Part shown: positions 1 to 9,372 of the stretch, one piece after another | How the letters are laid out: every line of letters starts with the position of its first letter | Position numbering within the stretch: the first letter of the stretch is position 1 | DNA from: Patescibacteria group bacterium | GTDB taxonomy: Bacteria; Patescibacteriota; Patescibacteriia; UBA2591; JABMQE01 | Assembly: GCA_018896645.1 (NCBI GenBank) | Contig: JAHIMF010000040.1 | Coordinates: 1-53,167 of the forward strand | DNA length: 53,167 bases | Reading direction: 5' to 3' | Program-made: the position numbers and the translations under genes | Notes under the pieces: model-generated | Seen by the model: the letters and a program-made list of their open reading frames with translations, nothing else | Databases searched by the model: none | Told to the model about the DNA's origin: nothing

Positions 1-116
1 TTAATGCTTTTTTGCTTTAATGCTTTAATGCTTTTTTGTTTTAATGCTTTAATGCTTTAATGCTTTTTTGCTTTAATGCTTTTTTGCTTTAATGCTTTTT
101 TGTTTTAATGCTTTAA
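1..116. repeat. spacer word array (aatgcttt family), right arm
   Basis: About 14 units of the words taatgctt / ttttttgc in head-to-tail order. It is the reverse complement of the cattaaag arrays at 37908 and 39404, so this is probably the right arm of a spacer hairpin whose left arm lies outside the window. No gene is seen in 1-184. Confidence 0.75.
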
Positions 117-123
117 TGAAGTC

Positions 124-158
124 TGTGGATAGTTTTTTTGTAGCTTTTATGGTATAAT
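124..158 (+). promoter_or_regulatory. candidate promoter with upstream TGTGGATA box
   Basis: A perfect TATAAT at 153-158 is preceded by TGG (extended -10). An 8/9 match to the TGTGGATAA box lies at 124-132. No good -35 hexamer is visible. It would start transcription near 165, about 210 nt before the first gene of the secretion operon. Confidence 0.45.
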
Positions 159-184
159 TTATACAGGACAATTTATAATTGTAA

Positions 185-262
185 ATGGCTAAAGTCGGTG
201 TATTCATGACTAGTATTATTATTTTAACTCCGCCTTGTTTTTGCGGTAAGTTTTGGATATAG
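185..262 (+). CDS. possible 25-residue leader ORF
   Basis: This short ATG-to-TAG frame starts MAKVGVFMTS and contains PPCFCGK. It lies about 20 nt downstream of the candidate promoter start and ahead of the secretion operon. It includes a small CCGC/GCGG hairpin at about 222-242. Nothing recognisable is encoded and there is no Shine-Dalgarno. It may be a leader peptide or chance. Confidence 0.15.
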   Translation: MAKVGVFMTSIIILTPPCFCGKFWI

Positions 263-264
263 AA

Positions 265-372
265 ATAAAGTAGAAATAGAGAAATTAAGAAATTAAGAAA
301 TTAGAAATAAAGGGTAGGGTTGATGGTTAGAAATAAATTTTCTCAATTTCTCAATTCCTCAATTTCTAAACC
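265..372. repeat. spacer hairpin (gaaattaa / aatttctc words)
   Basis: The left arm repeats gaaattaa and agaaataaa. The right arm repeats aatttctc and aattcctc, its inverse. The right arm ends 3 nt before the ATG at 375. Related words recur at 36022-36057. Confidence 0.6.
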
Positions 373-374
373 CC

Positions 375-3300
375 ATGCACATAGAAGTCCGAAAAAAAGC
401 AATCAACTTTCTTAAAATCCGTCGTCCCTGGTTAGCAACGGTTGTCTTTTTTTCGGTTTTTTGTTTGGCCCTTCTGATTAGCCAGCCAGCTTTTGCCTTT
501 AATCTTCCGTGGGAGAGCCAGATTTTAGGTTTTTTCGGTACCATCCTCTTATTCCTTATTGGTCTTTTGGGTAAACTTTTAATGGTGGTGATTGACATTT
601 TGATTAAGATTGCCGCTTATGGTGATTTTGTTAATTCCGGGGCCGTGGCTAAGGGTTGGGTAGTTTTGCGGGATGTTTGCAATATGTTTTTTATTGTGAT
701 TTTGTTGGTTACGGCTTTTTCCACGGTTTTAAGTATTGAGAGATATTCGTACAAACGTCTTTTGCCCATGCTTTTGATTATGGCGGTTTTGATAAATTTT
801 AGCAAAACCATTGCCGGGGTTTTTATTGATATGGCCCAGGTAGTGATGATGACTTTTGTTAATGGTTTTAAGTATGCCGCGGCTGGTAATTTAACCACTG
901 CGTTTGGTTTACAGGGTTTATTAAAATATAAAGACAATGTAGAAGACGTCGACCTTTCTGGTACACTTGCCTCTTTAGTTTTAGCTTTAATTATGCTTCT
1001 TATCGCCGTAATTGTTACAGCTGTGATTGCGGCGGTGTTGATTATTAGAATTATTGCTTTGTGGATTTTGGTTGTGGTTTCGCCCATTGCCTATTTAGCC
1101 GCTGCCGCGCCAGGCGGCCAGAAATATTCTGGCATGTGGTGGAGTAATTTTACTAAATATGTAACCATCGGCCCAATTTTAGCGTTTTTCTTGTGGCTTT
1201 CTTTTGCCATTATGGGAGACTCTAATGATATCGATACTATAAAGACTAAGTATGGAGGCGGCAAGGATGCGAAAGGAAACGAAACAAGCATTTCTGCGGC
1301 TGCTTCCGAGGCCAGTAGTTCGGAAAATATGCTGGGTTTTGCCATTGCCATTGCGATGTTAATGGGTTCTTTAATGGCAGCCCAACAGTTAGGCGGCGTG
1401 GCTGGCAGTATGGCTGGTAAGTGGCAAGGGAAGATTTCCGGGGCAGGGAAGGCGGCGTTGGGGGGGTTTGGAGCGGCTAGATATGCAAAAAGGAAAGCAT
1501 GGGAGGGTACAAAGGCTGTGGCGGGATCTGGTTGGAAAGCGACAAATATTCCGGCAGCTGCCTCTGCTTTAAAAGAGTGGGGTTTAGGGAAGGTTAAAAT
1601 GGATACAAAGTCAAGAGAAAAAAGAGCTAAAGCAGACGAATTGCGTCGAGCTAAATGGCAACAAAGAGTTGGGGTAGATACCCATGCAGTAGCAAGGGTT
1701 AAGGCCAGGCAAATAGAAGAAGGAGCTGACGAGAAGAAAAAGGCAGGGGTGAATACTTTGTCTTCAGTAGACAAGGAACTTAAAAAAGCTACTGGTATTG
1801 ACAGAGAGATGCTGATAGTATTAAAAGCAAAATTACAAGGGTTTAAAGATGAAAGAGAAATAGAGGAGGCTGTTGGTGGTGATAAAGTATTGGATGCATT
1901 AGTAAGAGCACAACTTAAAGATGAGGATCTTAAAAGGCCGCAGTATGATGAAGATGATAATTATATTAATAAACACGAGAAAGTTAGAGAGGATATGAAA
2001 GGCAAGAGCCAAACTGATGTTGCTCGAATAGTTAGTAAGGTAACTAAGGGTGTAATGGTTGACAGTGAAGGGCATATTGGTTCATCGTATATTGCTAATC
2101 AATTGCAAGGGATGACTGATGATCAATATGATAGGTTAGATGCTCAAAGTCAGGAAGACGTTTTGAAGTCTTTAGCGTTTTTGGCTACTAATAAGAAGGC
2201 TCAAGAAGCTCATGATGTGAGTGGCGATGAGATGAAAAAAATGTATGAAAAAAGATTACACCAAAGTCAGACAGTCACAGATAGAGATGGTAGGATTAAA
2301 TTTGATAGATTTGGTGTGGAAATGCAAAGAGTAACTAATGGCGAGGATTTAGGCGTAAGCGTTTTAGGGAGCGAAATAGAGAAGGAACAGGAAGAAAGGA
2401 ACAGAAAAGATATCGTGAAAAAGCAAGCGCGGGAACGAAAAGAGGCAGTTAAAGTGGCCGGTGAATCTGGCAGAACGGTTAATATAAGGCAGGAAGAAAG
2501 GAAGATGAGTGATATGGATAAAGCAATGATGCGGATTGCTGATAAAGCAGGAGCAGACAAGGGAAAAATTTTTGAAGAATTAGCAGAAGCGGTGAGCAGA
2601 GACGATATTGACATTAAAGAAGTGGAGAAAAAATTAGAAGAAGCAGAGAGGATTCTTTTAAAAAATGCCAACGGGGAGGAGGGTTCGGCCGGGGTTTTGG
2701 ACGAGAATGGCAAAGCTCTTTCAGAAAGGAATTTAGTTGATAGGCATATAAATCAGGTTCGGAAAATTATAGGTAAAACCAAGAAGTCAGCTGAAGAAGG
2801 AAAAACAAAAGGAGAGGAAGAAATTGAGAAAGAAATAAAAGAATTGGAAGGAGAATTAGAAGAAGTTAAATTGTACAGCGATTATGGAACTACTGGCAGT
2901 GATTCAACGAAAAAGGCAATAGAGTTGGAAGCTAACATAAAAGAGAAAAAACAGGCTGCGGTTTCTATAGGGCAGACTTCAGCAAGGGAGAGAGGAATAC
3001 CAATTAAAGAAGAGACTAAAAGGGCAGTTCAGAATTTTAGTAAAATATATAGTTCAAAGCAGGAGAGAATCGCGGATTTAGAGCAAGGCATTTATGATAG
3101 ATCAATCAGGCCAGAAATTGAAGAAGGTCTGTCTGGCGTCAGAACTAATATGGAGTCGTTAGGCAAGAAAGTTATGAGCACTCAAGAAAGGACTGAGGTG
3201 ATAAAAAAAGAAAGATTGGCTTTGGACAATATCGTTAGCAAGCTTTCAACAACAAATTTTGATTTTGGTATTCCAACCAGATACCCAGAGCTTTTAGATA

Positions 3301-3500
3301 AGAACAGAAAATTAGGAAAAGCCATGAAAGGGTTGATGGAAAAATTTGATAGAGTTACATTAGGGGAGATTTTAGAAAGAATTAAAGAATTTGAGAATGA
3401 TGTTGCATCAGGCAGTTATAATGATTATGAGCGGCTGGGCACTTTAGAGTCGCCGCTGGAGGAGATAAAGCGGACGTTTAAGAAAAAGAACACCAATTAA
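375..3500 (+). CDS. VirB6/TrbL-like type IV secretion membrane protein with long coiled-coil tail
   Basis: A 1041-residue protein, probably the inner-membrane channel component of the type IV secretion-like machine encoded downstream. An N-terminal hydrophobic segment (about 19-42) looks like an uncleaved signal or first membrane helix. Further membrane segments lie near 51-80, 96-120, 128-155, 196-246 (two helices) and 264-282, with another at 318-345 that is rich in Gly, Ala and Met. From about 400 to the end it is highly charged and Lys/Glu-rich with heptad-like stretches, predicted cytoplasmic coiled coil. The membrane topology and the position before PrgI and VirB4 match CPR proteins annotated as TrbL/VirB6-like; the tail is not recognised. 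The ATG at 375 follows the spacer hairpin without a Shine-Dalgarno. Confidence 0.7.
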   Translation: MHIEVRKKAINFLKIRRPWLATVVFFSVFCLALLISQPAFAFNLPWESQILGFFGTILLFLIGLLGKLLMVVIDILIKIAAYGDFVNSGAVAKGWVVLRDVCNMFFIVILLVTAFSTVLSIERYSYKRLLPMLLIMAVLINFSKTIAGVFIDMAQVVMMTFVNGFKYAAAGNLTTAFGLQGLLKYKDNVEDVDLSGTLASLVLALIMLLIAVIVTAVIAAVLIIRIIALWILVVVSPIAYLAAAAPGGQKYSGMWWSNFTKYVTIGPILAFFLWLSFAIMGDSNDIDTIKTKYGGGKDAKGNETSISAAASEASSSENMLGFAIAIAMLMGSLMAAQQLGGVAGSMAGKWQGKISGAGKAALGGFGAARYAKRKAWEGTKAVAGSGWKATNIPAAASALKEWGLGKVKMDTKSREKRAKADELRRAKWQQRVGVDTHAVARVKARQIEEGADEKKKAGVNTLSSVDKELKKATGIDREMLIVLKAKLQGFKDEREIEEAVGGDKVLDALVRAQLKDEDLKRPQYDEDDNYINKHEKVREDMKGKSQTDVARIVSKVTKGVMVDSEGHIGSSYIANQLQGMTDDQYDRLDAQSQEDVLKSLAFLATNKKAQEAHDVSGDEMKKMYEKRLHQSQTVTDRDGRIKFDRFGVEMQRVTNGEDLGVSVLGSEIEKEQEERNRKDIVKKQARERKEAVKVAGESGRTVNIRQEERKMSDMDKAMMRIADKAGADKGKIFEELAEAVSRDDIDIKEVEKKLEEAERILLKNANGEEGSAGVLDENGKALSERNLVDRHINQVRKIIGKTKKSAEEGKTKGEEEIEKEIKELEGELEEVKLYSDYGTTGSDSTKKAIELEANIKEKKQAAVSIGQTSARERGIPIKEETKRAVQNFSKIYSSKQERIADLEQGIYDRSIRPEIEEGLSGVRTNMESLGKKVMSTQERTEVIKKERLALDNIVSKLSTTNFDFGIPTRYPELLDKNRKLGKAMKGLMEKFDRVTLGEILERIKEFENDVASGSYNDYERLGTLESPLEEIKRTFKKKNTN

Positions 3501-3525
3501 AAATATATGAATATGGCGATGGCGG

Positions 3526-3531
3526 TATAAT
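3526..3531 (+). promoter_or_regulatory. possible -10 element
   Basis: TATAAT preceded by GG in the 79-nt spacer between the VirB6-like gene and the next gene. A start near 3538 would give a leader of about 40 nt. No convincing -35 is visible. Confidence 0.3.
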
Positions 3532-3579
3532 GGTTGGGTTTTTTGGAAATAGTGGAAATTTATTAAGTGTTATAGTATT

Positions 3580-5148
3580 ATGAATTATTCAAAAGAAAAA
3601 ATTGAAGAATTTTTAACTTCTAACAGGACCCAAATGGAGGTTAAAAATTTGATTACTAAATTTAGTTTAAATGAAGATTCCGATAAGATTCTATTTTTTA
3701 TTAGAGAGGTTTCCCAAGGAAAGCGGAAGTTTAATTTAATGCCTTTGTTTTTGAATACAGAATTAGATATTGAATTTCGCAGGGCAGTGGATATCGGCTA
3801 TGAATTTATTCAACAAATTTTTAAGCCTATAGAAAAGGATTTAGAAAATTATTTTGCCGGCCAGAAAAGCCAGAAAAGAAAAGTACAGGATATACAAAAA
3901 ATAAGCGGAAAAACTTCTACAGATAAAGACCAAGCCCAGGCAGAAACCCAAGAAATAGACCAATTAAAAACCAGTATGCCGCGGACAGCAGGGGGTGCTC
4001 TTAATCATGAACAAATTGCAAGCCAAATTTTTGAAAAATTAAAATTTTCCACTCAAAACAAGGTTCTGGAATCCCGTTTTAAAAATGTTATTATTGCTTT
4101 TCTTAAAGATATCCGCGGCGCCATAGAGACCCGCGAAACCTTAATTCGTTCGCAAAAGGTAGGCGGATTGGGATTTAAAGAGCCACAAGCTGATAAGATA
4201 ATGGCTACTCTAAAACAGGAGGCGAAAAAAATAGCCAGCAAGGCGGAGTTAAGGAGCCAAGTTAGGTCAGCGGATAGACACTTGGTGTCTCGGAAGACAC
4301 CAAGTGTCTTGGGGAGCGAATTGGCTCAGCTAATCGTTGGCGGAAGGGCAATACCGCCAGCCAGGCCGGAGACAGAAAAAATAGCCAAGGGAAAAGTTAC
4401 GGAAAAGTTTAGAAAAGAATTTGAACAAGTAACCGAGATTGCTAAAAATCATTATCCGTTAAAAATGGAACCAGGGCGAACCCTGGAGGTGCCAGAACAA
4501 CTTAAGTCTGGACACAAAATAGAGGCACCAGAAGGGCCGCAAAAGCACAAAATACCACAAAAACACGAAGTGCCGCAAAAGGCTGGGTTAGAGACGAAAC
4601 CAGAGATGGCTAAGCCGCGGCGGATTATTTCGGATTTATCAAAAAGACAAGGAACCCAAACTCCAGCGGTCAAACCAGAGCCAAAAGAACCGCAGCCAGT
4701 CATACCCAAACAACAGCCAGCACCGACAACAGAGAGACCAAAGCCAACTATTAAGCCATTCAAACCCAGATTTGATAACCTAGTTCCTTCAGATCAAACT
4801 TCAGACTGGCAACCAAAGTCAAAATTAGTAGGTCCGATTGAAGAAATTCGAGGCTTGACCTTGGCGGATTTTAGACGATGGTCAGAAGATCCGGAAAAAT
4901 CAGCCGAGCGTTTAAAGGAAAAAATAGAACTCTTGGCTGAAGAATCTTTAGAAAAGCAGGCTTTAGGTGTCAGGGCTTGGCGGGCCTCGGAAATTTATAG
5001 TCTTTATTTAGAGATTGGTCAAGAAAGTATGGAGCAGGGAAAATCAGTAGAACAAATAATTAATGAGAGTAAAGCCGAAGGCAAGGAGCCTTTGAGCCGG
5101 GCGGAATTTGAAGCGATTGCGGACTTGAACAGGGAGTTGCGGTTTTAG
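3580..5148 (+). CDS. hypothetical proline-rich protein of the secretion operon
   Basis: A 522-residue soluble protein of unknown function. Residues 1-95 look helical and globular. Residues 100-230 are helical and charged. Residues about 300-410 are Pro/Lys/Gln-rich and low in complexity, with small internal repeats (KHKIPQ, KHEVPQ). The C-terminal part (about 425-522) is again globular and starts near IEEIRGLTLADFRRW. No signal peptide or membrane segment is seen. It lies between the VirB6-like and PrgI genes, so a cytoplasmic or accessory role in the same machine is inferred from context. A perfect palindrome of 2x15 bp is embedded in frame at 4276-4309. Confidence 0.6.
   Translation: MNYSKEKIEEFLTSNRTQMEVKNLITKFSLNEDSDKILFFIREVSQGKRKFNLMPLFLNTELDIEFRRAVDIGYEFIQQIFKPIEKDLENYFAGQKSQKRKVQDIQKISGKTSTDKDQAQAETQEIDQLKTSMPRTAGGALNHEQIASQIFEKLKFSTQNKVLESRFKNVIIAFLKDIRGAIETRETLIRSQKVGGLGFKEPQADKIMATLKQEAKKIASKAELRSQVRSADRHLVSRKTPSVLGSELAQLIVGGRAIPPARPETEKIAKGKVTEKFRKEFEQVTEIAKNHYPLKMEPGRTLEVPEQLKSGHKIEAPEGPQKHKIPQKHEVPQKAGLETKPEMAKPRRIISDLSKRQGTQTPAVKPEPKEPQPVIPKQQPAPTTERPKPTIKPFKPRFDNLVPSDQTSDWQPKSKLVGPIEEIRGLTLADFRRWSEDPEKSAERLKEKIELLAEESLEKQALGVRAWRASEIYSLYLEIGQESMEQGKSVEQIINESKAEGKEPLSRAEFEAIADLNRELRF
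4276..4309. repeat. perfect 15-bp inverted repeat inside a coding region
   Basis: AGACACTTGGTGTCT, four bases, then AGACACCAAGTGTCT. The 15-bp arms are exactly complementary, and each arm is itself almost palindromic. It is translated in frame as part of the 522-residue protein (around DRHLVSRKTPSVLG). Confidence 0.85.
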
Positions 5149-5193
5149 ACGAGAACAGCGTATTTTTTTAATCATAGTTGGTAGCGGTTTTCG

Positions 5194-5338
5194 GTGTTTA
5201 TTGTAACTCGTTGTAACTAGCTCGTCTCGCTGCGGCTCGCCTCGCGTAATACAATAGTAATACAGTGGTAACTCAATTGTATTACTATCGTATTACAACT
5301 GTATTACAATTGAGTTACAACGAGTTACTACGAGTTAC
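5194..5338. repeat. spacer hairpin (gtaactcg / gtaatacaa words)
   Basis: The left arm has words tgtaactcg and gtaatacaa, interrupted by a GC-rich block at about 5219-5246. The right arm carries the inverse words ttgtatta and gagttacaa. It fills most of the 248-nt spacer before the PrgI gene. Confidence 0.7.
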
Positions 5339-5396
5339 CCTAAGATTAAAAAATAGAAAAATTTGGTAATCCACTTAAATATAATAACATCCACGC

Positions 5397-5834
5397 ATGC
5401 AGCAATTCACCGTTCCCCAATTTATAGAAAGAGAAACCCAAGTGATTGGCAAGATTAGCGTTAGGCAATTTTTATTGCTGATGGTCGGCGGCGGTTTTAT
5501 TTTTTTGAGTTTTAAGCTGTCAGATTTGCCGTTATTCTTTGTGCAAGCTATAATTATTATAGGCCTCACGGTTCTTTTTGCTTTTGTTAGGATTAATGGC
5601 CAGCCCTTTCATTATTTTTTACTAAATTTTTTGGAGACCCTTAAACGACCAAACTCCAGGGTCTGGAACAAGGCAAAATTTGGGGCCCAGGAAAGCGCAA
5701 TGGTAAAAGAATCCGAAGACAAAGACCAGACCAAAGATCAAAAAAGGCGGAGCAAGGGTCCGTTATCTGTCTCGCAACTCTCCCGACTTTCTTTAATCGT
5801 TGATACCGGGGGGGCTTATCGGGAAGAGGAATAA
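5397..5834 (+). CDS. PrgI family membrane protein
   Basis: A 145-residue protein with the PrgI family layout: a short N-terminal motif (QFTVPQFIERETQVIGKIS), two adjacent membrane segments at about 24-41 and 47-65, then a soluble tail starting FAFVRINGQPFHYFL. PrgI proteins are small components of Gram-positive-type and CPR type IV secretion or conjugation systems, encoded beside the VirB4 ATPase as here. The C-terminal 50 residues are charged and of low complexity. The ATG at 5397 fixes the conserved N-terminus. No Shine-Dalgarno is visible. Confidence 0.8.
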   Translation: MQQFTVPQFIERETQVIGKISVRQFLLLMVGGGFIFLSFKLSDLPLFFVQAIIIIGLTVLFAFVRINGQPFHYFLLNFLETLKRPNSRVWNKAKFGAQESAMVKESEDKDQTKDQKRRSKGPLSVSQLSRLSLIVDTGGAYREEE

Positions 5835-5867
5835 CATTTAAACATTTTAATATTTAAACATGAAAAC

Positions 5868-5964
5868 AAGGGAACAAAATTGTTAAATTGCTACATTGTT
5901 GATTACATTGCTAAATTGTTATACCGTCACGATTTGACCGAAAGCAATTTAACAATTTAACAAT
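5868..5964. repeat. spacer element A, copy 1
   Basis: A word array (taaattg, caattta) around a core at 5923-5951 containing accgtcacgatttgaccg. The whole element reappears in inverse orientation at 10745-10877 with extra aaattgct units. Confidence 0.8.
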
Positions 5965-5986
5965 ATAGCGAGTATTGTATTTAATG

Positions 5987-5992
5987 TATAAT
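5987..5992 (+). promoter_or_regulatory. possible -10 element before the VirB4-N gene
   Basis: TATAAT 18 nt before the ATG at 6010, just after spacer element A. If used, the mRNA leader would be only about 10 nt. No -35 hexamer is clear. Confidence 0.3.
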
Positions 5993-6009
5993 AGCGTTGG
6001 TAGTATCTT

Positions 6010-6684
6010 ATGCCTAAATTAGCCAAATCAAAACCAAAACATTCCACTCAGCAGTTCCTTGATATTGCAGAAATTCGTGATGATGTGGTGATAATGAAAG
6101 ACGGGAGCTTGCGAGCGGTGATATTGGTTTCCTCTATCAATTTTGCCCTAAAAAGCGAGGAAGAACAGAATGCCATTGTGGGCGCTTATGTAGGCTTTTT
6201 GAATTCAATAGATTCCCCTTTGCAAATTGTGATTCAATCGCGGAAATTAGATATTGATGCCTATCTGGAGGACTTGCAGCGAGTGGGGAAGGAGCAGAGC
6301 AATGAATTGCTCAAAATGCAAACCCAAGAATATGTCCAGTATGTTAAAGAGTTAGTAGAGATGAGTGAGATTATGACAAAACATTTTTACGCAGTGGTAA
6401 GTTATAATCCTCTGGCGGACAAGCATCAAGGGTTTTTCACTCGCCTGTTCGGAGTTTTTGCGCAAGCCAGAAAGATTAAATTAAGCCAGAAAAAGTTTGC
6501 AAAAGACCGGGAAGAATTATCCAAGAGAACAGGTTTTATTATTAATTCGCTTACTAATATGGGCCTTGGCGCGGCCCCGCTGGATTCCCAGAGTTTAATT
6601 GAGCTTTATTATAAAACATATAATCCCGAGATCAGTGAAGACCAGAAGATGGTGGACGTTGATAAGCTTAGACTAGGGGAGTAA
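6010..6684 (+). CDS. TraC/VirB4 N-terminal-like protein
   Basis: A 224-residue protein that begins like the N-terminal domain of TraC/VirB4-type proteins (FLDIAEIRDDVVIMKDGSLR, then a predicted ferredoxin-like fold up to about residue 120). It has no Walker motifs. It is immediately followed by the full VirB4 ATPase. CPR secretion loci often carry this separate TraC-domain protein between PrgI and VirB4, which is the basis for the call. It is probably cytoplasmic or membrane-associated; its exact role is unknown. It stops at 6684 before a 300-nt spacer. Confidence 0.65.
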   Translation: MPKLAKSKPKHSTQQFLDIAEIRDDVVIMKDGSLRAVILVSSINFALKSEEEQNAIVGAYVGFLNSIDSPLQIVIQSRKLDIDAYLEDLQRVGKEQSNELLKMQTQEYVQYVKELVEMSEIMTKHFYAVVSYNPLADKHQGFFTRLFGVFAQARKIKLSQKKFAKDREELSKRTGFIINSLTNMGLGAAPLDSQSLIELYYKTYNPEISEDQKMVDVDKLRLGE

Positions 6685-6689
6685 CGTAG

Positions 6690-6935
6690 GTTAATAGAGT
6701 TAATAAAGGCAAGCGCGAAATAATTGATAATTAATAATTGATAATTGTTGATAGTTGGCAGATTAGATGTTAATAGAGTTAATAAATAGTTAATAAAAGT
6801 TAATAACGAAGAAATTAAGAAATTAAGGGATAACGAGAACATTGTTAATAAAGTTAATAAAAAGACGGAATGTTTCACAAATTTATTAACTCTATTAACC
6901 CTATTAACAATTTATTAACCATATTTTATTAGCCA
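6690..6935. repeat. spacer word arrays (gttaataa family)
   Basis: The 304-nt gap between the VirB4-N and VirB4 genes contains no gene. It holds words gttaata/agagttaat on the left and attaactctattaacc on the right, forming an imperfect long hairpin. A smaller aattgataa array lies at 6719-6750. Confidence 0.7.
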
Positions 6936-6988
6936 CATCATTTTTAAGATGATAAATAAAAATATGAAAGATGAACATATAATAAATT

Positions 6989-8908
6989 ATGGCTTTTAAA
7001 CCAACAACAGAACAACCTATAAAAGTAGGGGAAAAACAGGAGATCACGACTACCGAAAAATTGAGAAAGGAACAGGAGGGGGTGCAAGTGGAAAAAGAAA
7101 CCCTTAAAGCAGAACAGGCTTATCTTCAGGGAACAGCTGTAGTAAGGGATTTGATTGCCCCGACCTCTATGCAGATTACCCCGCATCATTTAGAGTTAAA
7201 TGATAAGTTTGTGCGTACTATATTTGTAGTCACCTATCCGCGATATGTAGCGGTTGGCTGGTTTGCGCCAATCATCAATTTGAGCGCGCCTTTGGATATC
7301 TCTATGTTTTTTTATAAAATTGAGAGTTCGTATATTCTTAAAAAATTAAGAAATAAGGTCGGGCAGATCGAAGCTGATTTGGCTGCAGATTTGGATAAAG
7401 GGGCCCCAAGAGACCCGGTCAAAGAGACAGCCCTAAGGGATGTTGAAGATTTACGGGATTCTTTGACTCAAGGCACCGAATATTTTTTCCGGTTTGGACT
7501 ATATGTTACTATTTATGCCAATACCAAAGAAGAGTTAAACACCCTTAGCCGACGGGTTGAAGAGGCCCTGGGCTCCAAACTAATTTTTACTAAGCGGGCT
7601 TTGTTTCAAGTAGAGCAGGGTTTTAACTCCACCTTGCCATTGGCTAACGACGAGTTGCAGATTGGTTTTAATATGAATACTTCGCCTTGCGCGGCTTCGT
7701 TTCCTTTTGTTTCCAGCGATCTTTCCAGTGATAACGGCATTTTATATGGCATAAATCGCCATAATAACAGCCTGATTCTTTTTGACCGTTTTTCCTTGCA
7801 GAACGCCAACGCAGTAGTGTTGGCCACTTCTGGCGCGGGTAAAAGTTACGCAGTTAAGTTAGAGGTTTTAAGAAGCATGATGTTGGGTACTGAAGTGATT
7901 ATTATTGATCCAGAAATGGAATATAAACATTTATCAGATGCGGTTGGCGGCGCTTATATCAACATTTCTTTGAATTCCGATTCCAAATTAAATCCCTTTG
8001 ATCTGCCCAGACCGACTGGCGGAAAGATTGATACAGCCAGTATCCTACGTTCAGCAGTAATCACCTTGAAGGGTTTGTTAAAAATAATGATTGGTGTGCG
8101 TGATGAAAATGGCCGTCCTGATTTTACGCCATCCGAGGATGCTTTATTAGACAGGGCCCTTTTAGAAGCATATGCCAAGGTTGACATTACGGCTCAGACC
8201 AACCTCAACCAGGAGGTTAATCCGCCTGTGATGTCGGATTTACTGGATGTTTTAGAGAGTATGTCTGGCGGTGATGATTTGGCGGCCCGGCTTAAAAAAT
8301 ATACTGAAGGCACATTTTCTGGCTTGCTTAATAGTCCAACGAATATTGATGCTCATAATCAGCTAGTTGTTTTTTCGGTGCGGGATTTAGAGGACGAGTT
8401 GCGGCCAATGGCAATTTATACGATTGTCAATTACATTTGGAACATTGTTCGCAGTGAGACAAAAAAGAGAATTTTAACTATTGATGAAGCTTGGTGGTTA
8501 ATGCAACATGAAGATAGCGCTAAATTTATTTTCGCGTTGATAAAACGTTGTCGGAAATATTATTTGGGTGTTACCACTATTACCCAAGATATTAATGATT
8601 TTTTAAGGTCCCCTTATGGCCAGGCCATTGTTAATAATTCGGCAATGCAGTTATTGCTGAAGCAATCCGCCTCGGGCATTGATTTGATTGCTGAGACATT
8701 TAAATTGACTCAAGGTGAGCGGTATTTATTATTAGAATCTGGCGTGGGGGAAGGCATTTTCTTTGCCGGCGCTAAGCATGCGGCCATCAAAGTCGTTGCT
8801 TCTTATACGGAAGACCAGTTGATTACTTCTGATCCGCGGCAGTTGCTAGAGATTGAAATTGCGAAAAAAGAGTTTGAGGAGGAGATGGGGGCGGCAGGTG
8901 GTACATAA
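6989..8908 (+). CDS. virB4: VirB4-like secretion ATPase
   Basis: A 639-residue VirB4/TraC-family ATPase, the cytoplasmic motor of the type IV secretion-like system. An N-terminal domain (about 50-260) precedes the RecA-like motor. Walker A is GAGKS at 282-286 and Walker B is LTIDEAWW with D499/E500. A downstream motif QDINDFLRSPYGQAIVNNS matches the family's conserved C-terminal helix region. Length is typical for CPR and Gram-positive VirB4. There is no membrane segment. Neighbours PrgI, VirB6-like and VirB2-like support a complete but minimal machine. No coupling protein or relaxase lies in this window, so secretion, DNA uptake or conjugation cannot be separated. Confidence 0.9.
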   Translation: MAFKPTTEQPIKVGEKQEITTTEKLRKEQEGVQVEKETLKAEQAYLQGTAVVRDLIAPTSMQITPHHLELNDKFVRTIFVVTYPRYVAVGWFAPIINLSAPLDISMFFYKIESSYILKKLRNKVGQIEADLAADLDKGAPRDPVKETALRDVEDLRDSLTQGTEYFFRFGLYVTIYANTKEELNTLSRRVEEALGSKLIFTKRALFQVEQGFNSTLPLANDELQIGFNMNTSPCAASFPFVSSDLSSDNGILYGINRHNNSLILFDRFSLQNANAVVLATSGAGKSYAVKLEVLRSMMLGTEVIIIDPEMEYKHLSDAVGGAYINISLNSDSKLNPFDLPRPTGGKIDTASILRSAVITLKGLLKIMIGVRDENGRPDFTPSEDALLDRALLEAYAKVDITAQTNLNQEVNPPVMSDLLDVLESMSGGDDLAARLKKYTEGTFSGLLNSPTNIDAHNQLVVFSVRDLEDELRPMAIYTIVNYIWNIVRSETKKRILTIDEAWWLMQHEDSAKFIFALIKRCRKYYLGVTTITQDINDFLRSPYGQAIVNNSAMQLLLKQSASGIDLIAETFKLTQGERYLLLESGVGEGIFFAGAKHAAIKVVASYTEDQLITSDPRQLLEIEIAKKEFEEEMGAAGGT

Positions 8909-8937
8909 GCATAGTTTTGGCTTGGTAATTTTATAAT

Positions 8938-9372
8938 TTGGATTTAAGATTAAAAGTTAATAGAGTTAATACAGTGGTTAATAAAGTTAATAAAAGAAAA
9001 GAAACGCCTTACAAGTTTTATCAATTGGATATTTGGAAAGATGGTTACAAATTAGCAATGGAGGTATATGATATAACCGACAAATATCCTTCAGAAGAAA
9101 AATATGCACTTACCAGCCAATCAAGAAAGTCAGTCAATTCCGTGATTGCTAATATTGCCGAAGCTCATGGTCGCTACCGCTATGCTGACAAAATGAGAGT
9201 CCTATATATTGCAAGGGGAGAGGTTCAAGAAACCCAAAGTCACTTAGCGGTTGCTTGGGGAAGGAAATATATTGATATTAAAACTTTTCAAAATCTAAGT
9301 CGTCGTTATGAGAAATTAAAAATAGGAATTAACAATTACATCAATTCCATACAGAGAAAACAAAAACAATAA
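8938..9372 (+). CDS. four-helix-bundle protein (23S rRNA IVS protein family)
   Basis: A 144-residue frame. From about residue 25 on (FYQLDIWKDGYKLAMEVYDIT, then SVNSVIANIAEAHGR and RGEVQETQSHL) it matches the small four-helix-bundle family first found in intervening sequences of 23S rRNA. The biochemical role is unknown; a nucleic-acid-related function is inferred for the family. The start is uncertain: only TTG (8938), GTG (8974) or TTG (9025) are available, and the first codons are translated spacer repeat (8956-8993). The gene sits inside the loop of a gttaata-type spacer hairpin, within an otherwise continuous secretion operon, which suggests insertion. Confidence 0.75.
   Translation: MDLRLKVNRVNTVVNKVNKRKETPYKFYQLDIWKDGYKLAMEVYDITDKYPSEEKYALTSQSRKSVNSVIANIAEAHGRYRYADKMRVLYIARGEVQETQSHLAVAWGRKYIDIKTFQNLSRRYEKLKIGINNYINSIQRKQKQ

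Noticed and set aside
1091-1774. Long minus-strand frame opposite the VirB6-like gene
   Set aside because: Antisense shadow of a hydrophobic gene; no start signals, no domain, and the + strand protein is well supported.
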